Position numbers and translations under genes: made by a program | Source of the DNA: Novosphingobium cyanobacteriorum | Lineage (GTDB): Bacteria; Pseudomonadota; Alphaproteobacteria; Sphingomonadales; Sphingomonadaceae | Length of the DNA: 64,000 nt | Assembly: GCF_029436685.1 (NCBI RefSeq) | Contig: NZ_JAROCY010000004.1 | Location: 1-64,000 of the forward strand | Reading direction: 5' to 3' | Shown: positions 54,701-62,581 of the stretch, in pieces | Layout of the letters: each line of letters begins with the position of its first letter | How positions within the stretch are numbered: position 1 is the first letter of the stretch | The notes under the pieces: model-generated | Databases searched by the model: none | Told to the model about the DNA's origin: nothing | What the model saw: the letters and a program-made list of their open reading frames with translations, nothing else

Positions 54701-55200
54701 CCCGCGATGCCCGCCGCTTCTTCCAGCATCATGCGCCGTTCGGCGGGCTTGGCCGCGATCACGGCCGCGATGCGGCCCTGGCTCACCAGTGCGGGGCTGT
54801 GCGCGCCAGTGGCGGCATCGGCAAAGACCAGCGCCACGTCCTTGGCGCGCACGTCCTTGCCATTCACGCGATAGGCGCTGCCTGCACCGCGTTCGATCCG
54901 GCGGACGACTTCAAGCTCGCCACCGTGCGGCCCGCCGGGGTCGGTCTCGGCGGTCAGCATCACTTCGGCAAAATCGCGCGCGGGGCGGTTGGCCGTGCCG
55001 GCAAAGATCACGTCTTCCATGCCGCCGCCGCGCATGGACTTGGGGCTGCTTTCGCCCATCACCCACCGGATCGCCTCCAGCAGGTTTGATTTGCCGCAGC
55101 CATTGGGGCCAACCACGCCGGTCAGGCCGGGTTCGATGCGCAGTTCGGCAGGCTCGACAAAGCTCTTGAAGCCCGCAAGCTTCAGGCGCTTGAACTGCAT
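51763..55200 (-). CDS. smc: Chromosome partition protein Smc
   Basis: This 1145-aa SMC ATPase condenses and separates chromosomes. Walker A GPNGCGKS (31-38), two Ala-rich coiled-coil arms, a compact hinge near the middle (about residues 505-600, GYERALAAVLGRD onward), the signature LSGGEQALTA and Walker B CVLDEVDAPLDDANV are all seen. The hinge is shorter than in Bacillus, as usual in alphaproteobacteria. ATG 55200 gives the family start MQFKRLKLAGFKSF. Confidence 0.96.
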   Translation of the reverse strand: MQFKRLKLAGFKSFVEPAELRIEPGLTGVVGPNGCGKSNLLEAIRWVMGESSPKSMRGGGMEDVIFAGTANRPARDFAEVMLTAETDPGGPHGGELEVVRRIERGAGSAYRVNGKDVRAKDVALVFADAATGAHSPALVSQGRIAAVIAAKPAERRMMLEEAAGIAGLHVRRRDAEQKLRATEANLARLEDMMAGLESQIATLRRQARAAERYKAVSEKIRVAEARLVFARWRDAAAAADAARKEAAAAEAAVLAAQGAAQKAQGAQHLAGAALALAREDLFDRRQDSGAHGQRMAALTAQLEAAEQRLADIDRQLRRIEDDRTQADRLTADAATALARLEADAATAEAALAGDEARRPQAAAALEDAERAGRVAELALAQKVADQAGIDAEWRVAEAAVSAARARLVRVESDAARLAGQAEALAREPDPALQIVEAGARRDAAAAELAEAQARRTALNTQREELVTARDAAANALAAARADLAGIEREAEALARDKAAREKAAAAKGRGRSAISGSRAAPGYERALAAVLGRDAAAPVGPAPQGADGRFWTGAEKAEALPDALLHHVPACPPELAARLALVRVADADEGQPLKTGEWLVTRAGHLRRWDGFVARGEGAAEAAALEAENRLEELQARLPALREAVTDADRAHEAARSGLNTVQAELAIVERTLTSAADAERAALRALDAAEAAQARMAARKAELDRVLADLADQRSAAGAEVQAAEARRAALPDPALGRAEVDAARARHEAARATLQSATAALAALEQAVAVGRERQAALKADIRNWQGRAGDAARRLADMASRAEELAQDREVIAAKPAGLMREIESGEAIRNRLLQELASAEAALAAGEDAARRADAALAAANESLASARESRAGSAARAEAEDQRRQEMAGISGERFQCPPPLLPERFAFASAEVGAAGAESAEHDRLVAERERIGPVNLVAAEELAEAEARHGTSVAEQAELTEAVHRLRGSIGNLNREGRERLRAAFEAVDGHFRRLFTRLFGGGEAHLALVDSDDPLEAGLEIFAQPPGKRLQSLTLLSGGEQALTAVALIFALFLTNPAPICVLDEVDAPLDDANVERFCDMLDAMVGETRTRYLIVTHNAVTMSRMHRLFGVTMVEQGVSRLVSVDLGGAVDLLATA

Positions 55201-55241
55201 CGGCGCCGGCCCCCCCACAGGCCGTTCCTACGCTGCAAGCA

Positions 55242-55997
55242 TCAACGCGCGCCCGCGTTCTGCAGGATCGGCTCCAGCCCTTCCCAAGAAGCGACGTTGT
55301 CGATCTTGGTGCCGTTCATGATGAAGGTCGGCGTGCCTTCGATGTTGTACTGGTCCACGCTCTTCTGCACCTGGTCGGCCAGTTGCTGCGCGGTGCCGGT
55401 GTTGGCCAGGCACTGCGCTGCCTTGTCCTTGGCGATGCCGCGCGCGGCGAAGAAGTCGATCAGCCCGCCACGTTCGCCCAGCACCGGAAACAGCTTGTCC
55501 GCCGGGACCGATGCCATCGCCGGGTCCTGCGCCAGCGGCTGCAGCTTGTCGAACAGCTCCTTCTGGTTGGCGAATACCTGCTCGGTCAGCGCGAAGAAGC
55601 TTTCCGGCTCGCCACAATGGGTCAGCATGACCAGCGCGGTGTCGAACTTGTCACGCACGAAGTTGCGGAATTCGATCGAGACGCGGCCCGATGCGACATA
55701 TTCGTCGCGCAGCTTGGGAAAGCCCTTTTCGCTGAACTCGGCGCAGTGCGGGCAGGTAAGCGAGCCATATTCGATCAGCTTGATCGGCGCATCGGGGTTG
55801 CCCATGCGGTATCCGCCTTCGGGCGTCGTGCTGATCACGTCGGCCCATTCCTTGCCGGCGGGCGGGGCCACCTTGGCCAGCGCCGTGGCGGTGGTCTGCG
55901 TGGCCAATGGGTCGCCGTCCTTCTTGTCGCAGGCGGCAAGGCCCAGCGACAGCGCGGCGATCGAAACGGTGAACAGCGTATTGCGGACAAGCGTCAT
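55242..55997 (-). CDS. DsbA-like thiol oxidoreductase, lipoprotein
   Basis: This 251-aa protein has a lipobox (LGLAAC, Cys23) and a DsbA/BdbD thioredoxin domain with Cys82-Pro-His-Cys85 and cis-Pro in EGTPTFIMNG. It would introduce disulfides in exported proteins from a membrane anchor. The ATG at 55997 is chosen for the lipoprotein signal. Lies between smc and a second DsbA-like gene. Confidence 0.9.
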   Translation of the reverse strand: MTLVRNTLFTVSIAALSLGLAACDKKDGDPLATQTTATALAKVAPPAGKEWADVISTTPEGGYRMGNPDAPIKLIEYGSLTCPHCAEFSEKGFPKLRDEYVASGRVSIEFRNFVRDKFDTALVMLTHCGEPESFFALTEQVFANQKELFDKLQPLAQDPAMASVPADKLFPVLGERGGLIDFFAARGIAKDKAAQCLANTGTAQQLADQVQKSVDQYNIEGTPTFIMNGTKIDNVASWEGLEPILQNAGAR

Positions 55998-56079
55998 GGG
56001 ATTCGGGCTTTCCGTTGGTTGTGGCAATTGGCTAGCCGATCCTGCGCCCGGATTGAAGCGCATGAAGCGGCACTTATCC

Positions 56080-56799
56080 TCAGCGCAGGCGCGCTTCCAC
56101 CTGCGGCTTCAGCGCGTCCCAGTCATATGTTCCCGCCAGCGGCACGCCGTTCAGCACGAACGAAGGCGTGCCCTGCACGTTGTCGTTCTCCACCGCGTCC
56201 TGCGTCTGCTTGGCCAGCTGGTCGCCCAGTGCGCGGTTGGACAGGCAGCGGTCCACTTCGGCGCGGCCATATCCGCGCTTTTCCATGATGTCGTACAGCT
56301 TCAGGTCGCTCGCCACCGCGCGCATCCGGGCGCCGAAGTCCGGGTTGTTCCAGCGCGCCTTCTGCGCCTCGGTCAGGCTCTGCACCGGCGCCATCCACTG
56401 CTGCTGAGAAGACAGGAACGCCGCGTGGTTGCCATAGAACTTCGTCGGCGGCCCGCATTCGGCCAGCAGCGAGACGGTGACGTCGAGCATGTTGCGTAGG
56501 AAGGGGCGCACTTCCAGCGATCCCTTGCCCGGCCCGATCATGCCGATACGCAGCTGTGCGTCGCTTTCCTGTTCGAAGTGCGCGCAGTGCGGGCAGGTAT
56601 AGCTGATATAGGCGACCAGCTTCACCGGCGCATCGGGATTGCCGAGCAGGTAGCCGCCCTTGGGCGTCTTCGTCACCGTGGCGTTCCAGTTCCTCGCCGC
56701 TGGCGCCAGCGTCGCCTTGGGCTTGGTCGCGGCTGAAAGCATGCCGACCCCCGCCAGCGCCGCCATCAGCAGTGCGATCGTCTTGAAAAGCTTGGTCAT
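56080..56799 (-). CDS. DsbA-like thiol oxidoreductase, soluble
   Basis: This 239-aa protein has a signal peptide (to about residue 24), the redox motif Cys69-Pro-His-Cys72 and a cis-Pro loop QGTPSFVLNG. It is a paralogue of the downstream lipoprotein version, without a lipobox. Its start overlaps the DUF721 stop (ATGA). Confidence 0.9.
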   Translation of the reverse strand: MTKLFKTIALLMAALAGVGMLSAATKPKATLAPAARNWNATVTKTPKGGYLLGNPDAPVKLVAYISYTCPHCAHFEQESDAQLRIGMIGPGKGSLEVRPFLRNMLDVTVSLLAECGPPTKFYGNHAAFLSSQQQWMAPVQSLTEAQKARWNNPDFGARMRAVASDLKLYDIMEKRGYGRAEVDRCLSNRALGDQLAKQTQDAVENDNVQGTPSFVLNGVPLAGTYDWDALKPQVEARLR

Positions 56800-57377
56800 G
56801 TTCTGCCCTGTTTGCTCTCGCTTGCTTCCCCCAGGCTGCGCGCCAGCGATTCCAGCACCGCGCGCAGTTCCGGATCGCCGATGTCGCGCAGGGAATCGCC
56901 CAGCTCCATCGGAATGGGTTTGAGCGAAGGCGGCGCGGCGGTCCGGGCGTCTTCCTTGGGTTTCGGCGCCTGAACCGCGCCTTGACGCATCTTCACCCGC
57001 GCCACCGCGCGATATCCGAAAAAGCGGTTCACCCGCTCGATGATCTCGGGGATCACGTGCTGGATGATCGGGGCGTGCGCCGGGCTCACCACCAGCTGAA
57101 GGATGCCCTCGCTTTTCTCGCCGGGGGCAAAGCGGATCGATTCGGGGGCGCAGTGCCGCGCATGCGCCGCGCCCACGATCTCGGGCCAGCGCGTCACCAC
57201 GCTCGATTGCACGAAGCCGAAGCGGCGGAACGCGGTGCGGCCGATCGCGGGCATCAGGTCGGCAATCTGCCGCGCCTCGCCCCCGCGCTGCCGCTCAAAG
57301 GGTTTTGCGCCCTTCTCGCCTGCGCGGTTGCCTGCCGGCCTGTCCTTGCGGTCGCGTTCCATATCGCGTACGCCCAT
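56796..57377 (-). CDS. DUF721 (DciA-like) protein
   Basis: This 193-aa protein has the DUF721 domain (about residues 45-135): VQSSVVTRWPEIVG, LQLVVSPAHAPIIQH and INRVNRFFGY-like segment. DciA proteins load the replicative helicase DnaB in bacteria that lack DnaC; that role is family knowledge. The C-terminal tail is polar and Pro-rich. Start uncertain between 57377 and 57362. Divergent from mutY with only 14 bp between start codons. Confidence 0.83.
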   Translation of the reverse strand: MGVRDMERDRKDRPAGNRAGEKGAKPFERQRGGEARQIADLMPAIGRTAFRRFGFVQSSVVTRWPEIVGAAHARHCAPESIRFAPGEKSEGILQLVVSPAHAPIIQHVIPEIIERVNRFFGYRAVARVKMRQGAVQAPKPKEDARTAAPPSLKPIPMELGDSLRDIGDPELRAVLESLARSLGEASESKQGRT

Positions 57378-57391
57378 GCCATAGCGGCGCG

Positions 57392-58483
57392 ATGCAGGCC
57401 AGCACCCAAGCGCACCCGTCCCCGATCCTTGATGCGCCAGAAGTGGTCGCACCGCTCCTGCTCGGCTGGTACGACGCCCATGCCCGCCGCCTGCCGTGGC
57501 GCGCGTTGCCGGGCGATCCCGCGCCCGATCCCTATCGCGTGTGGCTGTCCGAAGTGATGCTGCAGCAGACCACCGTCGCTGCCGTCACCGCCTATTATGC
57601 AAAGTTCCTGTCGCTCTGGCCGCGGGTTGAAGACCTGGCCGCTGCGCCCGATGCCGATGTCATGGCGGCGTGGGCGGGGCTCGGCTACTATGCCCGCGCG
57701 CGCAACCTGCTGGCCTGCGCGCGTGAAGTCGCGCGGCGGGGCGCCTTTCCCGATACGGAAGAGGGCCTGCGCGCGCTGCCCGGCCTGGGCGCCTATACCG
57801 CCGCCGCCGTGGCCGCCATCGCATTCGGCCGCCGCGCCGTGGTGGTTGACGCGAATGTAGAGCGCGTCGTCGCCAGGCTCTTCGCCATCGAAACGCCGCT
57901 GCCCGCCGCGCGCCCGGCCATCCGCAGGGCGACCGATGCGATCACGCCCGCGGCCCGCGCGGGCGATTTTGCGCAAGCCATGATGGACCTCGGCGCCACC
58001 GTCTGCACCGTGCGTGCCCCGCGTTGCCAGCTCTGCCCGCTGCGCTCCGCCTGCCGCGCGCAGGCGCAGGGCGAGCCCGAGCGCCTGCCCGCCAAGGCGC
58101 CGAAAAAGGCCAAGCCGGTGCGCAGGGGCCGCGCCTTCTGGATCGAGCGCGATGGCGCGGTCCTGCTCGTCACCCGCGCGGGCAAGGGCATGCTTGGCGG
58201 CATGCGCGCGCTGCCCGACGATGGCTGGTCTGCCCGTGCCGATGGCCATGCCACGCCGCCGCTCGCCGGGGAATGGCGCTCCGGCGGCGTGGTCCGCCAC
58301 GGCTTCACCCATTTCGATCTCGAACTGCAATTGATGCTTTGCGATTCGCCCGATCCGGCTACTCTGCCCGCCGGGGAATGGTGGCCGGTCGATGCGATCG
58401 AGCAGGCCGGCCTTCCCACCGTCTTCGCCAAGGCCGCGCGCCTTGGCGTGGCGGGCAAGCAAGAACGGGACCGGGAGAGATGA
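57392..58483 (+). CDS. mutY: A/G-specific adenine glycosylase
   Basis: This 363-aa repair enzyme removes adenine opposite 8-oxoguanine. Catalytic Glu54 lies in WLSEVMLQQT, Asp153 in VVDANVERV, and the [4Fe-4S] cluster is Cys205-x6-Cys212-x2-Cys215-x5-Cys221. The C-terminal NUDIX-like domain recognises 8-oxoG. The stop overlaps the next start (ATGA). Confidence 0.97.
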   Translation: MQASTQAHPSPILDAPEVVAPLLLGWYDAHARRLPWRALPGDPAPDPYRVWLSEVMLQQTTVAAVTAYYAKFLSLWPRVEDLAAAPDADVMAAWAGLGYYARARNLLACAREVARRGAFPDTEEGLRALPGLGAYTAAAVAAIAFGRRAVVVDANVERVVARLFAIETPLPAARPAIRRATDAITPAARAGDFAQAMMDLGATVCTVRAPRCQLCPLRSACRAQAQGEPERLPAKAPKKAKPVRRGRAFWIERDGAVLLVTRAGKGMLGGMRALPDDGWSARADGHATPPLAGEWRSGGVVRHGFTHFDLELQLMLCDSPDPATLPAGEWWPVDAIEQAGLPTVFAKAARLGVAGKQERDRER

Positions 58484-59745
58484 TCGAAACCGCCCTTACA
58501 CGCCGCGCCTTGCTGCGCACGTCGGCCCTGCTTGGCGCAGGCGCGCTTCTGCCCGGCGCCTCGCGCGCCGGTCCGCAATGGGCCAATGTGAAGCGCCTGG
58601 TCACCGGCTATGTCGATGGGGGCAAGCTGCCTGGCATGGTCGCCATTCTGGGGCAGGGGCAGGCCGCGCCCCATGTGATCGCCCGCGGCACCACCGAGCG
58701 CGGCGCGTCACCCCCTGTCACCGCAGACAGCCTGTTCCGCATCTATTCGATGACCAAGCCGATCACGGGCATGGCCGCGATGATCCTGGCGGATGAAGGC
58801 AAGCTCGGCCTCGATCAGCCGCTTGGCGATATCCTGCCGCGCTTTGCCCGGATGCAGGTGCTGGACAATCCCGATGCCCCGCTCGATCAGGTTCGCCCCG
58901 TGCGCAACCCCATCACCATCCGCCACCTCCTCACCCACACCGCCGGCCTTGGCTACACCATCGTGCAGAAGGGCCCGATCAAGCAGGCCTATGAAGACGC
59001 CGGGCTGGTCCCCGCGCGTGTCAGCCGGGTGCCCATGCCTGATCTCGATACGCTGCATCCCGCGCCCAGCCTTGCCGCCTTCGCCGATCGCTTGGCCAAG
59101 CTGCCGCTTGTCTATGAACCGGGAGAGCGCTGGTCCTATTCGGTTTCGCTTGATCTGCTTGGCCGGGTGATAGAGGTGGTGTCGGGCCTTCCGCTCGATG
59201 CGTTCATGGCGGAACGGATCTTTGGTCCCTGCGGCATGCAAAGCACCGCATTCCAGGTTCCACGGCGCGATGCGGCGCGGCTCACCACCAATTATGGCTA
59301 CTTCGATGGCATGCCGGTGCCGCTGGATCCAGCGCGCGCGTCGATCTATTTCGATCCTCCCGCCTTCCCCTTCGGCGGGGCCGGGCTGGTCAGCTCGCCA
59401 CGCGATTATGACCGCTTCCTCGCCATGCTGCTGGGCGGCGGGCGCCTGGGCCGCACGCGGGTGATGAGCGATGCGGCGGTGCGGCTGGGCATGGCCAACC
59501 TGCTGCCGCCTGCCGCCATCGCCCCGCAGATCAACGGCCGCGTGGTCGGCTTCGGCGCGGGCGGCATGGTCGGGCTGGGTGAAGATGCCGGCACGTTCGG
59601 CTGGTCGGGCGCGGCGGGTACCGTGGGCTTCATCAATGCGCCCCGGTCGGTGCGCGCCGGCCTCTTCGTGCAGTTCATGCCGTTCAATGCCTTTGCCGTG
59701 CAGTCAGAATTTCCTGCGGCCGTGAAGGCCGATATCCTTGCGTGA
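58480..59745 (+). CDS. Exported serine hydrolase, class C beta-lactamase family
   Basis: This 421-aa protein has a Tat-like signal (TRRALLRTSALLGAGALLPG) and the catalytic Ser90-x-x-Lys93 (SMTK), a YSVS motif after GERWSY and a late GTVGF segment replacing KTG. It fits the EstB/PBP4* esterase or peptidase group rather than true AmpC. Coupled to mutY by a 4-bp overlap. Confidence 0.88.
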   Translation: MIETALTRRALLRTSALLGAGALLPGASRAGPQWANVKRLVTGYVDGGKLPGMVAILGQGQAAPHVIARGTTERGASPPVTADSLFRIYSMTKPITGMAAMILADEGKLGLDQPLGDILPRFARMQVLDNPDAPLDQVRPVRNPITIRHLLTHTAGLGYTIVQKGPIKQAYEDAGLVPARVSRVPMPDLDTLHPAPSLAAFADRLAKLPLVYEPGERWSYSVSLDLLGRVIEVVSGLPLDAFMAERIFGPCGMQSTAFQVPRRDAARLTTNYGYFDGMPVPLDPARASIYFDPPAFPFGGAGLVSSPRDYDRFLAMLLGGGRLGRTRVMSDAAVRLGMANLLPPAAIAPQINGRVVGFGAGGMVGLGEDAGTFGWSGAAGTVGFINAPRSVRAGLFVQFMPFNAFAVQSEFPAAVKADILA

Positions 59746-59755
59746 AAGCCTCCCG

Positions 59756-60640
59756 ATGACCGCATCCACCATCGCCTTTTCCGGTTCCGCGCTCGATCGC
59801 GCCGATCACATCCGAGCCAATTCGGAAAAGCTGGCCGAACTCACCAACTGGCGCGCCCGCCTGCTCAAGCTTGATGGACTGGCTCCGGTCATCGCGCCCG
59901 AAGGCGGGCTGGAATGGGGCACCCTGGCCGATGCCGATCCCGCCGCCGAACTCGTCTTCCTCGGCCTTTCTGCCGAAGGTCGCGCCTGCTTCGCCGCCGT
60001 CTCGCCCGCATTGATCGGCAGCGTCGCCCCGCCCAGCCCGGCGTTGTGGCAGGTGATGTCGCTGCTCGCGCCCGATGAACTCGCCACTTATGGCGGGGCC
60101 AAGGCGCTGGTCGATTGGCACGCCCGCCACCGCTTCTGCGCCCGCTGCGGCAGCGCCACCGTGCTGGCCAAGGGCGGGTGGCAGCGCAACTGCACCAACG
60201 GCGCGTGCAAGGGCGAACATTTCCCCCGCGTCGATCCGGTCACGATCATGACCGTGGAATGCGATGGAACGCTCCTGCTCGGCCGCCAGCCCCGCTTCCC
60301 GCCCAGGCGCTTCTCCGCGCTCGCCGGGTTTGTCGAGCCGGGCGAAACGATCGAGGAAGCCGTCGCGCGCGAAGTGCACGAAGAAGCGGGCGTGCGCGTC
60401 CGCGATGTCACCTATGTCTGCAGCCAGCCCTGGCCGTTCCCGTCCTCGCTGATGATCGCCTGCCACGCCCATGCCGACGATCCCGCGCTCACCATCGACG
60501 AAACCGAGCTCGACGACGCGCGTTGGTTCTCGCGCGCGGAAGTGGCCCACGCGATGAGCGGGGCCGAAGACGGCGCCTTCATCGCCCCGCCGCCCTTTGC
60601 GGTGGCGCATCACCTGCTCAAATGGTGGCTGGAACAATGA
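59756..60640 (+). CDS. nudC: NAD+ diphosphatase NudC
   Basis: This 294-aa Nudix enzyme hydrolyses NADH and removes NAD caps from RNA. A zinc ribbon CARCGS with later Cys (about 126-150), the Nudix box GFVEPGETIEEAVAREVHEE in outline and the NudC-specific SQPWPFPSS are present. ATG 59756 is chosen over a TTG 18 bp earlier. Coupled to the next gene by ATGA. Confidence 0.95.
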   Translation: MTASTIAFSGSALDRADHIRANSEKLAELTNWRARLLKLDGLAPVIAPEGGLEWGTLADADPAAELVFLGLSAEGRACFAAVSPALIGSVAPPSPALWQVMSLLAPDELATYGGAKALVDWHARHRFCARCGSATVLAKGGWQRNCTNGACKGEHFPRVDPVTIMTVECDGTLLLGRQPRFPPRRFSALAGFVEPGETIEEAVAREVHEEAGVRVRDVTYVCSQPWPFPSSLMIACHAHADDPALTIDETELDDARWFSRAEVAHAMSGAEDGAFIAPPPFAVAHHLLKWWLEQ

Positions 60641-61356
60641 ACGCCCATTCCCAACTCGAACCCGCCTCCGTCACCATAGACATCTGGTCCGACGTGATGT
60701 GCCCGTGGTGCGTGATCGGCACGCGCCAGCTGGAAACCGCGCTCGATGCGCTGGAGGGGGAGATAGAGGCCACCGTCCGCTTCCACCCCTTCGAGCTGAA
60801 CCCTGACATGCCGCCCGAAGGCGAGGAGCAGGCCGCCCACATCCAGCGCAAGTACGGCCGCAGCGCGGCGGAGTCCGCAGGTGTGCGTGACCGGCTGAAA
60901 CAGGCGGCCGAAAGCGCCGGCTATTCCTTCGACTATACCGGCCCCGGCGAAGCCCCGCCCGCCATGATGTGGAACACCCGCGCCGCGCACCGCCTGCTGG
61001 TTTGGGCGCTGCGCGACCTCGGCCCCCAGGCGCAGGTCAGCCTCAAGCACGCCCTGTTCGACGCCCACTTCCGCCTGCGCCGCAACCTGTCGGACCCTGA
61101 TGTGCTGGCCGACATCGCCGAGGAAACCGGGCTTGACCGCACCGCCGCCGAAGCCGCCATCACCGATCCCCAGATCGACGCCATCGTCGAAGCCGGCGAA
61201 CGCCAGGCCTGGGACTGGAACATCACCGGCGTCCCCGCCATGGTCATCAACGGCAAGTTCCTGATCCCCGGCGCCCAGGACCCGGCGACCTATGCGGGAG
61301 CCCTGCGCAAGGTGGTGGAGCGGGAAAGGGCTGCGGCTGAGGCGGCCGAGGACTAA
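60637..61356 (+). CDS. FrnE-like DsbA family oxidoreductase
   Basis: This 239-aa cytoplasmic thioredoxin-fold protein has Cys22-Pro-Trp-Cys25 in IDIWSDVMCPWCVIG and the cis-Pro NITGVPAMVINGKF. It fits the FrnE group of disulfide isomerases linked to oxidative stress. No signal peptide. Last gene of mutY-hydrolase-nudC-frnE. Confidence 0.9.
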   Translation: MNAHSQLEPASVTIDIWSDVMCPWCVIGTRQLETALDALEGEIEATVRFHPFELNPDMPPEGEEQAAHIQRKYGRSAAESAGVRDRLKQAAESAGYSFDYTGPGEAPPAMMWNTRAAHRLLVWALRDLGPQAQVSLKHALFDAHFRLRRNLSDPDVLADIAEETGLDRTAAEAAITDPQIDAIVEAGERQAWDWNITGVPAMVINGKFLIPGAQDPATYAGALRKVVERERAAAEAAED

Positions 61357-61371
61357 GGCAAACCTCCCGTC

Positions 61372-61434
61372 CCTCCCCATTTTTGCGCAGCAACAAATGG
61401 GGAGGTGTCAGCGCGAAGCGCTGACGGAGGGGTG
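61372..61434. repeat. Double-hairpin repeat element
   Basis: CCTCCCCATTT (61372-61382) is perfectly inverted as AAATGGGGAGG (61395-61405), followed by a second hairpin GTCAGCGC-GAA-GCGCTGAC (61107-offset at 61407-61425). This two-hairpin unit looks like a dispersed sphingomonad repeat and lies between convergent transcripts, so it may be the terminator for both the FrnE-like gene and the AT-rich unit. Confidence 0.68.
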
Positions 61435-61471
61435 TTGCTTGCGGAGTTAGTTAAACTGTCCCCCGAATTCC

Positions 61472-61657
61472 CTAATTCCCTGAAATGTTCGGAAAAATCC
61501 GCTTTTTCGCCATTTCCTCAGCAATGCAACCTCCGGGATGCAAACCCAGAACCGACAATGGAATCAGCCCGAGTGCCAGTAATATCAGCAATGCCACCAA
61601 CATCGTAAGGATTCCAGGCGGGCTAATTTTCATTGTTTTGAATTTCGGGAAAACCAT
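61472..61657 (-). CDS. One-TM microprotein of unknown function
   Basis: This 61-aa protein has a basic N-terminus, one long hydrophobic helix (about 15-38, ILTMLVALLILLALGLIPLS) and a short tail with a single Cys and KKR. ATG at 61657 shares TGATG with the stop of the lipoprotein gene, so the two are coupled. Base composition is AT-rich compared with the surroundings. No family recognised. It may form a pair with the lipoprotein. Confidence 0.6.
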   Translation of the reverse strand: MVFPKFKTMKISPPGILTMLVALLILLALGLIPLSVLGLHPGGCIAEEMAKKRIFPNISGN

Positions 61658-62184
61658 CACTGCAAGGCTGTGATGCCAAGCTTATTCATCCAAAATAAAT
61701 TTAGCACATTGCTATCATTTTCATAATGAATTCTTTTATATTTTTGAAAATTGTATTCATATCTTGTAATTGAATATTCTTGATTAATTGATAGATTTAA
61801 AATTTTATTTTTTGACTGAAATTCTTTAGCAATAATGAGCGGCATTTTTTGATAAAATTTCACCGATAGCTCGGTCGGGCCCTCCCACCTTATAAGTGGT
61901 CCCGCGTCGTTTGCCCCTATCCCTCCGACAGGAATCCAAGTCAGATCTTGCAAATCATATTCTCTATTTGAATGTTTCCTTATGAAAATGAATTCATCAC
62001 TTTCTATTGAGCCCGTATCGCAGTTCAATAAGAAAGCCGCAGCATCATATCGAAAATCTGGCGACGTCGCATGGTCACCTACTGCATAGCGACAACTCGG
62101 CCTTGATTGCATGCAGCTGCAGAGTAAGATTAGACCAAGGAGTTTTGGAAGGAGTTTCGGAGACAGTTTACTTAATTGCCTCAT
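61657..62184 (-). CDS. AT-rich lipoprotein of unknown function
   Basis: This 175-aa protein has a basic start (RQLSKLSPKLLPKL), a hydrophobic stretch and a lipobox-like LLCSC (Cys near 23), then a mature part rich in Asn, Lys, Ile and Tyr, quite unlike the Ala/Gly/Arg-rich proteins around. Long A/T runs fill the gene, so it was probably acquired. It ends in a TGATG overlap with the microprotein. It follows an XRE regulator gene by 16 bp. The GPLIRWEGPTELSVKFYQ segment suggests a small beta-sandwich, but no family is recognised. Confidence 0.62.
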   Translation of the reverse strand: MRQLSKLSPKLLPKLLGLILLCSCMQSRPSCRYAVGDHATSPDFRYDAAAFLLNCDTGSIESDEFIFIRKHSNREYDLQDLTWIPVGGIGANDAGPLIRWEGPTELSVKFYQKMPLIIAKEFQSKNKILNLSINQEYSITRYEYNFQKYKRIHYENDSNVLNLFWMNKLGITALQ

Positions 62185-62200
62185 CAAGTCGCACCCCCAC

Positions 62201-62488
62201 TCACCGCAGCAGTTCGCTCACCAGCGAGGGCCTTTGCGCGATCATCGCCAGCAGCACTTGCGCCGGGCCCCTGGGGCGGCGTCGGCCCTGTTCCCAGTTA
62301 AGCAACGTACCCTTGGCCACGCCGATGCTGCGCGCGAAGGCGCTTTGCGAAAGGCCGGTGCTGGCGCGGATCGCCGCGACATCGACCTTGGGCACATCCA
62401 CCGTGTGAACCACCGCGCCAATCTCGCGGCCTTCGGCGAAGGCCAGCGCCTCGCTCAGTCCCTGCTTGATGCTGTCATAGGCGCTCAT
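62201..62488 (-). CDS. XRE/HigA-like helix-turn-helix regulator
   Basis: This 95-aa protein has an N-terminal 40-residue arm and a C-terminal HTH_3 (IRASTGLSQSAFARSIGVAKGTLLNWEQG, in outline 40-70) followed by RRRPRGPAQVLL. This is the HigA/NadS antitoxin type, which normally pairs with a RelE-like toxin. No toxin gene is next to it, so it is an orphan antitoxin or a plain regulator of the lipoprotein/microprotein genes that follow. Confidence 0.82.
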   Translation of the reverse strand: MSAYDSIKQGLSEALAFAEGREIGAVVHTVDVPKVDVAAIRASTGLSQSAFARSIGVAKGTLLNWEQGRRRPRGPAQVLLAMIAQRPSLVSELLR

Positions 62489-62496
62489 GGACCGCC

Positions 62497-62502
62497 ACTA
62501 TA
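62497..62502 (-). promoter_or_regulatory. -10 of the XRE gene (leaderless promoter)
   Basis: On the minus strand GCTATAGT fits the alphaproteobacterial -10 style; TATAGT ends eight bases before the ATG. Transcription would then start at or next to the start codon. No clear -35. Confidence 0.45.
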
Positions 62503-62581
62503 GCAAGCAAAGAGCAGCTTGCCGAGGGCAACCACCGCCGTGTCTTGCCATCGCTCCGCCACTGGCGAGTGTGCCCTCAGT

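Noticed and set aside
52930-55089. 719-residue open frame antisense to smc
   Set aside because: It mirrors the Ala-rich coiled coil of smc; no ribosome site or domain.
61440-62190. AT-rich region as a possible prophage or IS remnant
   Set aside because: No transposase, integrase or terminal repeats are visible; only two small genes.
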